DNA from: an uncultured Methylobacillus sp.
GTDB lineage: Bacteria; Pseudomonadota; Gammaproteobacteria; Burkholderiales; Methylophilaceae
Direction: 5' to 3'
DNA: 64,000 nucleotides
Assembly (NCBI GenBank): GCA_946478865.1
Contig: CAMLDO010000010.1
Span: 11,015-75,014, forward strand
Part shown: positions 1 through 9,065 of the stretch, piece after piece
How the letters are laid out: every line of letters starts with the position of its first letter
Position numbering within the stretch: the first letter of the stretch is position 1
The notes under the pieces: model-generated
The model's input: only the letters and a program-made list of their open reading frames with translations
Told to the model about the DNA's origin: nothing
Databases searched by the model: none
Program-made: the position numbers and the translations under genes

Positions 1-1
1 A

Positions 2-139
2 GCGAGCGGCAAAAGGATTAGCAGCGCTCCGTTCAAGAATCACACCGATCTGGAACTTGCATTGATCGAAGCGCTGGTGGGGCGTGTGCCGCCTTTCAAT
101 CTGTTTGATGAAGGTTATGGTAGCCCGCGACGCTACTGA
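2..139 (+). CDS. C-terminal fragment of an unidentified protein
   Basis: An open frame enters from the left edge and ends at TGA 137-139, giving 45 residues that finish in SPRRY. The piece has a short helical stretch (DLELALIEALVG) and a polar, aromatic tail. I do not recognise the family from this much sequence. It converges on glgA, from which it is separated by a hairpin. The frame could also be a chance extension, although its codon use (G/C-rich third positions) resembles the neighbours. Confidence 0.4.
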   Translation, partial: ASGKRISSAPFKNHTDLELALIEALVGRVPPFNLFDEGYGSPRRY

Positions 140-147
140 TTTCGGAA

Positions 148-180
148 ATAAAAAAGAAGGGTGCGGCACAGCACCCTTCT
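148..180 (-). terminator. Rho-independent terminator for glgA
   Basis: A 10-bp perfect stem (155-164 with 171-180, loop GGCACA) is flanked on the left by an A-run at 148-155. Read on the minus strand this is a GC-rich hairpin followed by a U-tract, 78 bases past the glgA stop. On the plus strand no U-tract follows, so termination of the partial left-hand gene here would be weaker. Confidence 0.8.
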
Positions 181-257
181 GAAGGGAGGAGATTTAAGCT
201 TTGGAGAAAAGCTCACTGTATTCAAAGCAATACGTGTGCCAAAGCTTAATGACTACT

Positions 258-1706
258 TCACAGGATGGAGCGATAGATGTCGAGATAATCCTGTGCGCTG
301 CGATCCCAGCCCAGGTCTACCGCCATGCCATTGGTCTGAATGCGGCGCCATTGCTCGCTGTCGCTGAAACTGGCGAGCGCGCGGCGTATGGTCGCCAGCA
401 GGTCTTCCGGCGTGGCGAAGTCGAATACAAATCCGTTTGCGGTGCCATTGTTCAGTGAAAACTCTGTTGTGTCATGCACCGAATCGGCCAATCCCCCTGT
501 TCGGCGCACGACAGGTGGGGTGCCATAGCGCAGCCCGTACATCTGGTTCAATCCGCAAGGCTCGAAGCGCGAAGGCATGATGAACATGTCCACGCCCGCC
601 ATGATGTGGTGAGAAAGCGGCTCGTTGTAACCGATGGTGACGCTGACCTGTTGCGGATACTGCTGGGCGAGTTGCAGGAAGCCTCGTTCGAGCGCGGGTT
701 CGCCACCACCCAGCACCGCCAGTTGACAGCCTTGTTCCAGAAGCGGCTGGGCACAATGCAGCAGAAGATCCAGACCTTTTTGATGGGTGAGTCGGCTGAC
801 GACGCCCAGTAGCGGAATTGATGCATCCTGCTGCAAGCCCAGTCTTTGTTGCAATCCTTGCTTGACGCCAGCTTTCTTGTCGAGTGAGTGGCTGTCGTAG
901 TTTTGCGGTAGGTGCGGGTCGATAGCCGGGTTCCACTCCTGGGTGTCGATGCCGTTCAAAATACCATGAATGCTGCGGCTGCGCTGCGACAGCAATCCCT
1001 GCAGGCCGAAACCATATTCCGCCGTCTGGATTTCCTGGGCGTAGGTAGGGCTCACCGTGGTGATCATGTCCGCGTAATAGATCCCCGCTTTCAGAAACGA
1101 CAACTGACCATAGTATTCAAAGCCGTTGAGCGTGAAACCTTCACGCGGCAATCCGAGTCTCTCTACCCATTCGGGCGGAAAATTTCCCTGAAAAGCGAGG
1201 TTGTGAATTCCCAGCACCGATTTGGCGCAGGGTGTGCCCGAATAGTGCATATAGGCCGGAGTCAATCCTCCTTGCCAGTCGTTGAAATGGACGATGTCGG
1301 GAATCCATTCCGTTAGAGGGCTGGCTTTTGACGACAGGATGGCGGCTATTCTGGACAGGATTCCGAAACGGATCGCGTTGTCGCTCCATTCATGACCGTG
1401 CGCGTCAACATAGGGTCCGCCCGCCCGGTCATACAGCTCCTGGTGGTCGATGGCAATCACAGGCACGCCGGTGTCCGGCATTTCGCCGATGATCAGCCGA
1501 ACGTTGCCCACCATGGGTAACCACTTCAGTTCGATCAGGGCACGTGAATTGCGTAGTTTTGCCAGTACCTGCGGATAACCGGGAATCAGTACACGTACAT
1601 CTTCGCCGAGATGTCTGAGCGCTGCCGGCAGGGATCCGCTCACATCGGCCAGTCCGCCTGTCTTGACGAGCGGAAAGGCTTCGGAAGTAACATAAAGAAT
1701 GCGCAA
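258..1706 (-). CDS. glgA: Glycogen synthase (ADP-glucose type), GT5 family
   Basis: Transfers glucose from ADP-glucose to the non-reducing end of alpha-1,4-glucan in the cytoplasm. The 482-residue length is normal for bacterial GlgA. The N-terminal ADP-glucose loop KTGGLADVSG begins at residue 15, and the C-terminal GT-B domain carries EPCGLNQMYG followed by a second TGGLADSV loop. The start is a TTG (1704-1706), with only a weak purine-rich ribosome site; no ATG precedes the conserved MRILYVTSE opening. It is divergent from gnd/zwf, so storage polymer synthesis and the oxidative pentose phosphate pathway share one intergenic region. No other glg gene is visible. Confidence 0.95.
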   Translation of the reverse strand: MRILYVTSEAFPLVKTGGLADVSGSLPAALRHLGEDVRVLIPGYPQVLAKLRNSRALIELKWLPMVGNVRLIIGEMPDTGVPVIAIDHQELYDRAGGPYVDAHGHEWSDNAIRFGILSRIAAILSSKASPLTEWIPDIVHFNDWQGGLTPAYMHYSGTPCAKSVLGIHNLAFQGNFPPEWVERLGLPREGFTLNGFEYYGQLSFLKAGIYYADMITTVSPTYAQEIQTAEYGFGLQGLLSQRSRSIHGILNGIDTQEWNPAIDPHLPQNYDSHSLDKKAGVKQGLQQRLGLQQDASIPLLGVVSRLTHQKGLDLLLHCAQPLLEQGCQLAVLGGGEPALERGFLQLAQQYPQQVSVTIGYNEPLSHHIMAGVDMFIMPSRFEPCGLNQMYGLRYGTPPVVRRTGGLADSVHDTTEFSLNNGTANGFVFDFATPEDLLATIRRALASFSDSEQWRRIQTNGMAVDLGWDRSAQDYLDIYRSIL

Positions 1707-1791
1707 CGGAATGTCTTTCTAACGGGGCGCCGGACCAGTCAATGAAGTTGGGCCGGCCCTTGGCAGTTATCGTCAAGGGGTCAAACCTGTT

Positions 1792-1820
1792 AGAATAATT
1801 GATCAACCTCTCGCGGGCAA
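1792..1820 (-). promoter_or_regulatory. Candidate sigma-70 promoter for glgA
   Basis: On the minus strand TTGCCC (1815-1820), a 17-base spacer and TATTCT (1792-1797) precede glgA, leaving a leader of about 80 bases. On the opposite strand the overlapping TAGAAT (1791-1796) could be the -10 box for gnd, though its -35 is poor. Motif-only evidence. Confidence 0.35.
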
Positions 1821-1854
1821 GATAACACCTGCGGTTCAAAAAAGGAGAATTATC

Positions 1855-2763
1855 TTGCAAGTGGCAATGATAGGTTTGGGCAAAATGGGTGCCAACATGG
1901 CGCGTCGTCTGCGCCGTGCCGGTCACGATGTGGTGGGGTATAACCTGCACCACGACGTGACTCAGTCCCTGGCTCAAGAGTGCGGCCTCGTTCCGGCGGA
2001 TTCTTTGGCGGATGCCGTGGCCAAGCTGCAATCGCCGCGCGTGGTCTGGTTGATGCTGCCTGCTGGCGAACCGACGGAGCAGACGCTGGATCAATTGCGC
2101 GGCCTGCTCTCCGCCGGGGATATCGTCATCGAGGGAGGCAACTCCAATTATCAGGAATCGCAAGCGCGCGCTGCAGAAATGAAGGCGCTGGGCGTCGATT
2201 ATCTGGATGTGGGTACGGCAGGTGGTATCTGGGGCTTGCAGAACGGTTATGCGCTGATGGTGGGTGGCGAGAAAGAGGCGGTTGCACGTGCTACGCCCCT
2301 GTTCCAGGCGCTGGCGCCGCAGCCTGACAAGGGCTGGCTGCATTGCGGTCCCAGCGGCGCGGGTCATTTCGTGAAGATGATCCATAATGGCGTCGAATAC
2401 GGGTTGATGCAGGTGTATGCAGAAGGCTTTTCTCTGTTGAAAGGCAAGACCGAGTTCGGGTTCGATCTCGCAGCTGTGTCCCAGATGTGGCAAGACGGCA
2501 GCGTGATCCGCAGCTGGCTGCTGGAACTGACCGCGCAATTTCTGGCGGCCGACCAGCACCTGGAGGAAATCGAGCCTTACGTTGCCGATTCCGGAGAAGG
2601 CCGTTGGACTGTCAACGAGTCCATCGCACAGGGAGTGCCCGCGCCGGCAATAGCGACTGCGCTGATGGCGCGTTTTGCCAGCCAGGGCAAGGTGGAGTTT
2701 GGAAACAAGATGCTGGCCATGATGCGCAAAGGCTTCGGCGGCCACGCCATAAAAGTAAAGTAA
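1855..2763 (+). CDS. gnd: 6-phosphogluconate dehydrogenase, decarboxylating (short form)
   Basis: Oxidatively decarboxylates 6-phosphogluconate to ribulose 5-phosphate. The 302 residues match the short GndA-like class (about 300) rather than the 470-residue E. coli type. The Rossmann motif GLGKMG is at residues 7-12. The active-site segment GPSGAGHFVKMIHNG spans 165-179, with Lys174 and Asn178 at the expected catalytic positions. The start is TTG at 1855, supported by AAAGGAGAA about six bases upstream. It lies 15 bases before zwf, the preceding enzyme of the pathway, so the two are very likely co-transcribed. Confidence 0.94.
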   Translation: MQVAMIGLGKMGANMARRLRRAGHDVVGYNLHHDVTQSLAQECGLVPADSLADAVAKLQSPRVVWLMLPAGEPTEQTLDQLRGLLSAGDIVIEGGNSNYQESQARAAEMKALGVDYLDVGTAGGIWGLQNGYALMVGGEKEAVARATPLFQALAPQPDKGWLHCGPSGAGHFVKMIHNGVEYGLMQVYAEGFSLLKGKTEFGFDLAAVSQMWQDGSVIRSWLLELTAQFLAADQHLEEIEPYVADSGEGRWTVNESIAQGVPAPAIATALMARFASQGKVEFGNKMLAMMRKGFGGHAIKVK

Positions 2764-2778
2764 GGGATATATCTAAAA

Positions 2779-4263
2779 ATGAGCAACCAAGAAACGTTTC
2801 CGGGGCCATGTCATTTCGTCATTTTCGGCGCTACCGGAAATCTGGCCACCATCAAGCTGCTTCCTTCGCTGTATAACCTGGAAGTAGCAGGCCGGATTCC
2901 CGGCGACATGAGCATTCTGGCTCTCGGCCGCCAGGAATATACCCAGGAGGCCTGGCTGGAACACCTCGACAAGGTGCTGCACGACAAGTTCGGCGACAAG
3001 GTAGACCCGGAAATTGCCGCCCGATTCGCAAAGCGCTTTTCTTATCTCGCCGGTGACTTGCGTACTCCCGAGTTCTACAAGGAACTGAAGGATCGCCTCA
3101 ACGAGAAGAAGGCGGCTCCCAATAGCAATATCGTTTTCTATCTTTCGATCATTCCGAAAGATTTCAACACAGTCATCAATTACCTGGACGAGTTCGGCTT
3201 CTCCAAGCCGCGCGGTTTGCATCGCATCGTGGTCGAGAAACCTTTCGGTACCGACCTCGAGACCGCTCAGGAGCTCAATCGCTCGCTGCACAAGCACTTC
3301 GATGAAGAGCAGATCTACCGTATCGACCACTACTTGGGCAAGGAAACCGTGCAAAACCTGCTGGTATTCCGTTTCGCCAATACGCTGATCGAGCCGTTGT
3401 GGAACCGCAACTTCATCAACCACGTGCAAATCACCGTGGCCGAAGATCTGGGCATCGGTACACGTGCCGACTACTACGACAAGTCGGGCGGCGCCATGCG
3501 CGACATGCTGCAAAACCACCTGATGCAGCTGCTGACCGTAGTCACCATGGAACCGCCGGCTTCGATGGAAGCCGATGCGGTGCGGGACGAGAAGGTCAAG
3601 GTGCTGAAGTCCATGCGTATCATCCCGGTTGACCAAGTCGATAATAATGTCGTCCGTGCGCGCTACACCGAAGGCACCTCCAAGGGCCAGCCGGTCAAGG
3701 GCTACATGGAAGAGGAGGGCGTGCCCGAGGATTCCACTACGGAAACCTTCGTCGCCGCCAAGTTCTACATCGACAACTGGCGCTGGCGCGGTATTCCGTT
3801 CTACCTGCGTACCGGCAAGCGCCTGAACAAGACGCAATCCACCATCGCGATCCGCTTCCGCCATCCGCCGCAGCATCTGTTCCATGATGGCGATCTGGAA
3901 GAGATCGAGCCCAACTGGATTTATCTGGCGCTGCAGCCGACCGAAGATATGCACATGGAAATGCATGTCCGCGCGCCGGGCCTGGGCATGCAGACCCGCA
4001 TGGTGTCGCTGAACGCCTCCTATCGTCAGGCCGACGAGAAGCCGCTGGAAGCCTATCAGGCACTGCTGCTGGATGTGATTCGCGGCGACAAGACCCTGTT
4101 TATCCGCTTCGACGAAGTGGAGTGGGCATGGCGCGTGGTCGATCCGATCCAGAAGGCCTGGGCAAAGGATCCTTCCACCATTCGTACCTATCCTGCCGGT
4201 ACCTGGGGTCCGGATACGGATAAGCTGTTCGACTGCCACGATCAGGAGTGGCGCAACGACTAG
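2779..4263 (+). CDS. zwf: Glucose-6-phosphate 1-dehydrogenase
   Basis: Oxidises glucose 6-phosphate to 6-phosphogluconolactone, the entry step of the oxidative pentose phosphate pathway. The 494 residues are full length. The coenzyme fingerprint GATGNLA is at 17-23, the EKPFG motif at 153-157, and the substrate-binding signature RIDHYLGKE at 181-189 contains the catalytic histidine. It follows gnd directly; no pgl (lactonase) or edd/eda is in view. The stop codon (4261-4263) abuts a possible TTG start of crcB. Confidence 0.97.
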   Translation: MSNQETFPGPCHFVIFGATGNLATIKLLPSLYNLEVAGRIPGDMSILALGRQEYTQEAWLEHLDKVLHDKFGDKVDPEIAARFAKRFSYLAGDLRTPEFYKELKDRLNEKKAAPNSNIVFYLSIIPKDFNTVINYLDEFGFSKPRGLHRIVVEKPFGTDLETAQELNRSLHKHFDEEQIYRIDHYLGKETVQNLLVFRFANTLIEPLWNRNFINHVQITVAEDLGIGTRADYYDKSGGAMRDMLQNHLMQLLTVVTMEPPASMEADAVRDEKVKVLKSMRIIPVDQVDNNVVRARYTEGTSKGQPVKGYMEEEGVPEDSTTETFVAAKFYIDNWRWRGIPFYLRTGKRLNKTQSTIAIRFRHPPQHLFHDGDLEEIEPNWIYLALQPTEDMHMEMHVRAPGLGMQTRMVSLNASYRQADEKPLEAYQALLLDVIRGDKTLFIRFDEVEWAWRVVDPIQKAWAKDPSTIRTYPAGTWGPDTDKLFDCHDQEWRND

Positions 4264-4659
4264 TTGCTGCTGAAAATGGGAATGAGTGGATTCGCAGCCG
4301 TCGGTGTCGGCGCAGCGCTCGGAGCATGGATGCGCTGGGGCTTGGGCCTGCTGCTGAATCCTCTTTTCCCCACCTTGCCATTCGGCACTTTGGCCGCCAA
4401 TCTGATTGGCGGCTATCTCATCGGCATCGCCATGGCGCTGCTTTCGCACTCTGCCAGCCTTCCGCCTGAAATCCGCCTGTTTGTCGTGACGGGGTTTCTT
4501 GGCGGATTGACGACGTTCTCGACCTTTTCCGCAGAAGCGGTCACTCTTATCTCGCGTCAGCAATATGCCTGGCTTACGGCGCATCTCTCCCTTCACCTGC
4601 TGGGTTCGTTGGCGATGACTGGACTCGGCTTGTGGACGGTTCACCTGTTGAGAAGCTGA
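4264..4659 (+). CDS. crcB: CrcB/Fluc fluoride channel
   Basis: A small four-helix inner-membrane protein of the dual-topology fluoride exporter family. It shows the N-terminal GxxLGAWMR motif, the Asn-containing second helix (FGTLAANLIGGYLIG) and the third-helix TGFLGGLTTFSTFS with the phenylalanine/threonine residues that line the pore. The drawn start is a TTG touching the zwf stop. ATG codons at 4276 and 4282 are alternatives, and 4282 gives the length most like E. coli CrcB; none has a good ribosome site. I see no fluoride riboswitch immediately upstream, so the gene probably rides on the zwf transcript. Confidence 0.9.
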   Translation: MLLKMGMSGFAAVGVGAALGAWMRWGLGLLLNPLFPTLPFGTLAANLIGGYLIGIAMALLSHSASLPPEIRLFVVTGFLGGLTTFSTFSAEAVTLISRQQYAWLTAHLSLHLLGSLAMTGLGLWTVHLLRS

Positions 4660-4660
4660 A

Positions 4661-4981
4661 ATGAACGGTCATTTCCTCAAGCTGTATGTAGCCCCGAATA
4701 CGAAACATCACGGCAAGCTGCTCTATGAGTGGGTGCTGGAAGAGGCGAAAGCGCTCGGCATTCCGGGCGGTTCGGTGGTGCGTGCCGTGGCGGGGTATGG
4801 CCGGCACGGCACGCTGCATGAGGATCATTTCTTCGAACTGGCCGGCGATCAGCCAATGCTGGTGGAATTCTTCGCGGAAGAGTCCGCGATCAGCTTGCTG
4901 CTTGCCCGATTACAGGCAGAGAAAATTTCGCTGTTCTATGTCCGTTTCCCGGCAAGTGCGGGAATGACGGCACCTGATTGA
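4661..4981 (+). CDS. DUF190 family protein
   Basis: A 106-residue cytoplasmic protein matching the DUF190 family, which is thought to adopt a PII-like ferredoxin fold. Recognisable parts are the opening LKLYVAPNTKHHGKLLYEWV, a glycine-rich GYGRHGTLHE and the end VEFFAEESAI. It starts one base after the crcB stop, so translation is probably coupled. In many bacteria DUF190 genes sit beside crcB, which suggests a regulatory or sensing partner of the fluoride channel; that role is inferred from context. Its stop (4979-4981) directly abuts the stop of the convergent SPOR gene. Confidence 0.85.
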   Translation: MNGHFLKLYVAPNTKHHGKLLYEWVLEEAKALGIPGGSVVRAVAGYGRHGTLHEDHFFELAGDQPMLVEFFAEESAISLLLARLQAEKISLFYVRFPASAGMTAPD

Positions 4982-5689
4982 CTAGTTGCCGCGTACCACG
5001 GCACTGATTCCCAGCTTATTCAGCTTTTCCCTCGCGCGATCGGCTTCTTCACGGGATTTGAACGGCCCAATCTGCACCCGGGTTTCGGTGTGCGAAGGAA
5101 TTCCATGATTCGCGAGTTTCGCCTGTAGCTGCTTGGCATTTTCGATATCGGTGAATACACCGAGCTGGACATCGAAGCTCTTGGCTGTCAGCGGGGCGGA
5201 TGATGAAGGTGTCATTGGCGCAGGCTGGGATTGCATGCGCGCAGGTGACTGGACGGCTGCGGCCGACATTACCGGTTTGGAGAGGGCTTGGGTTGCACTG
5301 GCGACAAAAGGTTTGTCCGATATGCCCGTACTTTCTTCCTCGATGGCAGGAACCGATGGTGTCTTCTGCACCGATATTGCAGCCGATTCCGACAGCTTGC
5401 CAGGTTCGGGCGGAGGTGGCGGCTCGGTAGCGGGTAACGTTTCGGGTGAGAGGGCGACGGGAGACTCTTCCGGCAGGGCCGCCGGCGCCGTTTCCATGCT
5501 GCTGCTTGAAAGACTGGTGGGCTGGGCCTGCGGCGTTTCCTGGCCCTCGGCTGCCTTGTCCGTGCGGCGCTGATTCAGCACGGCCAGAAGAGCAATGGCG
5601 ATGATTAGCAAGGCGGCAGCGATGCCCATGCGTACTTTTGCGCGATGGCTGTCCTGTTTGCTGCGGTCGTCTGGAATGGGCGGGGGCAT
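4982..5689 (-). CDS. SPOR-domain membrane protein
   Basis: A bitopic protein of 235 residues. It has a short basic cytoplasmic N-terminus, one transmembrane helix at about 22-40, a long Pro/Ser/Glu-rich periplasmic linker, and a C-terminal SPOR domain (about 172-233) with two beta-alpha repeats (VQLGVFTDIENAKQLQAKL and VQIGPFKSREEADRAREKL). SPOR domains bind denuded septal peptidoglycan, so a cell-division or cell-wall role such as FtsN- or DedD-like is likely. It is transcribed divergently from the ribosomal protein operon and has its own candidate promoter. Confidence 0.85.
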   Translation of the reverse strand: MPPPIPDDRSKQDSHRAKVRMGIAAALLIIAIALLAVLNQRRTDKAAEGQETPQAQPTSLSSSSMETAPAALPEESPVALSPETLPATEPPPPPEPGKLSESAAISVQKTPSVPAIEEESTGISDKPFVASATQALSKPVMSAAAVQSPARMQSQPAPMTPSSSAPLTAKSFDVQLGVFTDIENAKQLQAKLANHGIPSHTETRVQIGPFKSREEADRAREKLNKLGISAVVRGN

Positions 5690-5719
5690 GGCTGAAATTC
5701 TGATGATGATTTGCGGCGA

Positions 5720-5747
5720 ATAGTAGCATGTCCACGCCGAGGCGCAA
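5720..5747 (-). promoter_or_regulatory. Candidate sigma-70 promoter for the SPOR gene
   Basis: On the minus strand TTGCGC (5742-5747), a 16-base spacer and TACTAT (5720-5725) lie about 30 bases before the start codon. It is back-to-back with the rpsF promoter. Confidence 0.45.
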
Positions 5748-5764
5748 TTTCAGGCCAAAGAGGT

Positions 5765-5793
5765 TTGATTTATTTAGCGAATTCCATTAGAAT
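5765..5793 (+). promoter_or_regulatory. Sigma-70 promoter of the rpsF operon
   Basis: TTGATT (5765-5770), a 17-base spacer and TAGAAT (5788-5793) form a good housekeeping promoter. The predicted transcript start is near 5800, leaving a leader of about 60 bases before rpsF. That leader could host S6/S18 feedback control, as known for rpsF leaders in other bacteria, but I cannot identify the binding motif. Confidence 0.65.
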
Positions 5794-5860
5794 CCTGCGC
5801 TCTTCAACCTTGCCGCACCGTTTTCGCATGCGGGCGGCTGTTAAACCAAAAGGAGAATCT

Positions 5861-6238
5861 ATGCGACATTACGAAGTAGTATTCATCGTCCATCCGGACC
5901 AGAGCGAGCAAGTGCCCGCCATGATCGAGCGTTATCGCACGCTCGTGACCACCAGCGGTGGCTCCGTGCACCGTCTGGAAGACTGGGGCCGTCGCCAACT
6001 GGCTTACCCGATCCAGAAGATCCACAAGGCACACTATGTGCTGATGAACATCGAATGCGGCCAGGAAGCCCTGGCTGAGCTGGAAAACGCATTCAAGTTC
6101 AACGACGCCGTGCTGCGCCACCTGACCGTCGCCATGAAGGAAGCCGTGACTGCACCTTCCCCGATGATGAAGGAAGAAAAGGCCAAGTCCGTCCTGAACA
6201 AGGAAGAAGCGCCGGCTGCGGAAGCTGCAGCGGCCTAA
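5861..6238 (+). CDS. rpsF: 30S ribosomal protein S6
   Basis: A 125-residue S6 protein of the small-subunit platform, where it pairs with S18. The start [14 protein letters not shown] is canonical and is preceded by AAAGGAGAA; the longer upstream reading is not needed. A charged C-terminal extension ending in an Ala/Glu-rich tail resembles the glutamate-modified tails of some S6 proteins, but no RimK target is claimed. It is the first gene of rpsF-priB-rpsR-rplI, and its TAA is followed immediately by the GTG start of priB. Confidence 0.97.
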   Translation: MRHYEVVFIVHPDQSEQVPAMIERYRTLVTTSGGSVHRLEDWGRRQLAYPIQKIHKAHYVLMNIECGQEALAELENAFKFNDAVLRHLTVAMKEAVTAPSPMMKEEKAKSVLNKEEAPAAEAAAA

Positions 6239-6544
6239 GTGATTAGCAACCGGCTGGTGCTGAGCGGCGAGGTGACGGAAGTCGCCGATCTGCGCTACAC
6301 CCCGGCAGGTATCCCGCTCCTGGCATTTACTCTCAGGCACGCCTCGCAGCAAATCGAGGCAGGCATGAAGCGTCAGGTGGAGTGCGAAGTTCCCGCAGTT
6401 GCGATGGCCAAGCTGGCCGAGCAGGCAAGGGGGCTGAAGCCGGGAAACCAGGCCAAGGTAGCAGGGTTCCTCGCCAGGAAAAGCCTCAACAGCCGCCAGC
6501 TTGTACTGCACGTAAACGAATTAGAGATTATTGAGAAAGGTTAA
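6239..6544 (+). CDS. priB: Primosomal replication protein N
   Basis: A 101-residue OB-fold single-stranded-DNA-binding protein that works with PriA to reload DnaB at stalled forks. It begins with GTG directly at the rpsF stop, and its opening NRLVLSGEV resembles that of SSB, its paralogue. Its position between rpsF and rpsR is the classic gamma/betaproteobacterial arrangement. The missing spacer suggests translational coupling to S6. dnaB, its functional partner, lies 2.5 kb downstream. Confidence 0.93.
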   Translation: MISNRLVLSGEVTEVADLRYTPAGIPLLAFTLRHASQQIEAGMKRQVECEVPAVAMAKLAEQARGLKPGNQAKVAGFLARKSLNSRQLVLHVNELEIIEKG

Positions 6545-6547
6545 ATC

Positions 6548-6775
6548 ATGGCACGCGATATGTTCCGCCGCCGCCGCTACTGCCGCTTCTCGGCAGAGGG
6601 CATCAAGGAAGTCGATTACAAGGATGTGGACCTGCTGAAGGACTTCATCAACGAAAACGGCAAGATCATCCCCGCACGCATCACGGGCACCAAGGCTCGT
6701 TATCAGCGTCAACTGACCACCGCCATCAAGCGCGCCCGTTTCCTGGCCCTGATGCCGTACTGCGACAAGCACTAA
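6548..6775 (+). CDS. rpsR: 30S ribosomal protein S18
   Basis: A 75-residue S18 with the basic N-terminus FRRRRYCRF and the conserved core [18 protein letters not shown], followed by [13 protein letters not shown]. It keeps the single cysteine of the C-minus type rather than a zinc ribbon. The spacing of 3 bases from priB, with AGAAAGG upstream, marks it as operonic. Confidence 0.98.
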   Translation: MARDMFRRRRYCRFSAEGIKEVDYKDVDLLKDFINENGKIIPARITGTKARYQRQLTTAIKRARFLALMPYCDKH

Positions 6776-6790
6776 GAGGGAGTAAGAACG

Positions 6791-7237
6791 ATGCAAGTCA
6801 TTCTGCTGGAAAAAGTTACCAACCTGGGCGGCCTGGGCGACATCGTCAAGGTCAAGGACGGCTACGGCCGTAACTTCCTGATCCCGCAAGGCAAGGCCAA
6901 GCGTGCGACCGAAGCCAACAAGGCTGAGTTCGCTGCCAAGCGCGCCGAGCTGGAAAAGAAGCAAGCCGAAATCCTGGCAGCGGCTCAAGCCCGCGCCGAA
7001 AAGCTGGCTGGCTTCATGCTGCAAATTTCGCAAAAGGCCGGCGTTGACGGCCGTTTGTTCGGTTCCGTGACTAACCACGACATCGCCGAAGCGCTGACTG
7101 CGCAAGGCTTCGAAGTGAGCAAGTCCGAGATTCGCATGCCGAACGGCCCGCTGAAGACCATCGGCGATCATCCGGTCAGCGTTGCTCCGCACGCCGACGT
7201 GGTGGTGGACATCACTGTTTCCGTGCTCGGCGAATAA
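6791..7237 (+). CDS. rplI: 50S ribosomal protein L9
   Basis: A 148-residue L9 with the two-lobed layout: the N-terminal rRNA-binding domain (MQVILLEKV, then [13 protein letters not shown]), a long connecting helix rich in Lys/Glu/Ala at about 40-75, and a C-terminal domain containing DGRLFGSVT. It is the last gene of the operon and is followed by a strong terminator. Confidence 0.98.
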   Translation: MQVILLEKVTNLGGLGDIVKVKDGYGRNFLIPQGKAKRATEANKAEFAAKRAELEKKQAEILAAAQARAEKLAGFMLQISQKAGVDGRLFGSVTNHDIAEALTAQGFEVSKSEIRMPNGPLKTIGDHPVSVAPHADVVVDITVSVLGE

Positions 7238-7260
7238 GTCGAACGGTCACCGTGACTGAG

Positions 7261-7287
7261 AAAGGGCTGCTTCGGCAGCCCTTTTTA
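7261..7287 (+). terminator. Rho-independent terminator after rplI
   Basis: A 10-bp stem AAAGGGCTGC/GCAGCCCTTT closes a TTCG tetraloop at 7271-7274 and runs into a T-tract, 23 bases past the rplI stop. Confidence 0.92.
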
Positions 7288-7358
7288 TTTGGCTGTAACC
7301 GGGATGTAACATATCCGCAATATGATCGCTCCGTCTCAACGCTACGGATTGGTCTCTC

Positions 7359-8996
7359 TTGTTTAACAACATCTCCATCTCTTCCCGCATCTACGGAGCT
7401 TTCGCTCTGGTGCTGCTGATGACCGGGCTATTCGCGGTCGCAGCATTTTTCACGATGCAATACCTCACCAGCCATACCCAGGCGTTGCTGAATACCAAGG
7501 TACGTTTCAGTGCTGTCATCAACGACGTGCAGACCCAGGTCGGCGCGCTGCAGCGCTATGAAAAGGATGTGTTCATCCAGATCGATACCGATCCGGCCGA
7601 GGTACAGCGCTATCGCGGTGAATGGAGTGCGACGCTGGAGCGTGCCCAGAAGGGCATCGAGGATGCGCGTCGCTATGCTGCCGGCGAGGATGATCTTCTG
7701 GCACTCGATGGCCTGAATGCGCGTATCGGCGCTTATGCTTCGGGCTTCAATCGCGTGATGCGCTCGGTCGACAGCGGCCGCGTGGCCACTGCCAGCGAGG
7801 CTAACGAGAAAATGGCGGTGAACAAGATTGCGACCGGCGAAATGGAAAAGGAAATGGCCGCGACGCGCGACAAGGCAAAACAGGCAGTCGAGGCGCTGGC
7901 CATACAACTTGCGAATCTGCAGAAGCGCGCCACTATCATCCTGGTCAGCGCTTGCGGTGTGGCGATGGCCTTTATCGTGCTGCTGGCGTGGGGTATCAGC
8001 CGCTCCATCATCCAGCCGTTGGCGCAGGCGGAAAAAGCAGCCAGCGCGATCGCCTCGCAAGGTGACCTGACTGTGCCTATTCCGGCATGCGGCCGCAACG
8101 AGATCGGAAGCACCGTGGAGGCATTCGGTCGCCTGGTCGCCTCGGTAAAGTCCATTCTGCAGGAAGCCTATCAGGCGTCCGCGCAGTGCTCACGCCTCGG
8201 CGACGAAGTTACCCAGGCTTCGGTCCGCGTGGCGCAAAGCTCGTCGGCGCAGGCGCGCGACACGGGCGGCATTTCGCAGTCGGTGCAGACGCTGACCTCG
8301 AATATCGCGGTCCTAACCGAGCATGCTGAGCATGTCGACAGCGCGATCGCGCATAATCGCGAAGCAGCAGAGCAGGGCATGGCGCTGGCTGGGCAGGTAA
8401 CGACTGAGGTGCAGCGCATTGCCGAAGTGATCGATGACGCCAGCCGCGTGATGGAAATACTCAATACGCGCTCCGACGAGATCGGGGGCATCGCCAGCGT
8501 GATTCGCGAGATTGCGGATCAGACCAATTTGCTGGCATTGAACGCGGCCATTGAAGCCGCGCGTGCGGGTGAATACGGCCGCGGCTTTGCGGTGGTGGCG
8601 GACGAGGTCAGGCGGCTGGCCGAGCGTACTTCCAACTCCACCGGCGAAATCAGCAGCATGATAGCCAGCGTACGCAGCGACACGCTGGCGGCCAGTGCTG
8701 CGATTCAGGCGGCCGGTGTCAGCATCGACCATGGCATTACGCATACCAATCAGTTGCAGCAGGCGTTGGTCGCGATGGATGAGGCGGGCAGTCATGCGGC
8801 ACAGGAAATGGAGCGTCTGGTCGCCAGCATTCGCGAGCAGAGCGAGGCCAGCACCGAGATTGCGACGGCAGTGGAGCGCATTGCGCAGATCGGCGTGGAA
8901 AACAGCACGACCGCGGATGCTTCGCGTCAAGTCGCGGCAGAACTGAGTGAAGTCGCCAACAGCCTGAGTCAGATAGTACGCCGCTTCAAAGTCTAG
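7359..8996 (+). CDS. Methyl-accepting chemotaxis protein
   Basis: An inner-membrane chemoreceptor of 545 residues. TM1 is at about 11-34, a periplasmic helical sensor region (probably four-helix-bundle type) follows to about 190, TM2 is at about 191-212, then a HAMP segment. The cytoplasmic signalling hairpin has its CheA/CheW-contacting tip at about 383-423 ([19 protein letters not shown]). The ligand cannot be read from the sequence. The start is TTG at 7359, with no strong ribosome site. It is a single-gene unit between the rplI terminator and dnaB; no che genes are adjacent. No NWETF-like C-terminal CheR tether is present. Confidence 0.93.
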   Translation: MFNNISISSRIYGAFALVLLMTGLFAVAAFFTMQYLTSHTQALLNTKVRFSAVINDVQTQVGALQRYEKDVFIQIDTDPAEVQRYRGEWSATLERAQKGIEDARRYAAGEDDLLALDGLNARIGAYASGFNRVMRSVDSGRVATASEANEKMAVNKIATGEMEKEMAATRDKAKQAVEALAIQLANLQKRATIILVSACGVAMAFIVLLAWGISRSIIQPLAQAEKAASAIASQGDLTVPIPACGRNEIGSTVEAFGRLVASVKSILQEAYQASAQCSRLGDEVTQASVRVAQSSSAQARDTGGISQSVQTLTSNIAVLTEHAEHVDSAIAHNREAAEQGMALAGQVTTEVQRIAEVIDDASRVMEILNTRSDEIGGIASVIREIADQTNLLALNAAIEAARAGEYGRGFAVVADEVRRLAERTSNSTGEISSMIASVRSDTLAASAAIQAAGVSIDHGITHTNQLQQALVAMDEAGSHAAQEMERLVASIREQSEASTEIATAVERIAQIGVENSTTADASRQVAAELSEVANSLSQIVRRFKV

Positions 8997-9051
8997 GTGC
9001 TGTTGCGCCCTGCGGAACGGGCCAGCTGGATAGTGTGCCGCCTTGCGCAAC

Positions 9052-9060
9052 TGCTATAAT
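9052..9060 (+). promoter_or_regulatory. Extended -10 promoter directly before dnaB
   Basis: A perfect TATAAT (9055-9060) carries the TG extension (9052-9053). Only five bases separate it from the dnaB ATG, so the predicted transcript start falls on or within a base or two of the start codon, and no Shine-Dalgarno is present. This suggests a leaderless mRNA. Confidence 0.55.
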
Positions 9061-9065
9061 CCGGC

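Noticed and set aside
1429..2745. 438-codon minus-strand frame spanning the glgA-gnd intergenic region
   Set aside because: It runs antisense to gnd and out of frame through glgA, with no motif or start signal.
2773..4644. 623-codon open frame on the minus strand opposite zwf/crcB
   Set aside because: It is the antisense shadow of zwf, open because of GC-rich third positions. The product is low-complexity His/Gln/Arg-rich with no motif, while the plus strand encodes a textbook G6PDH.
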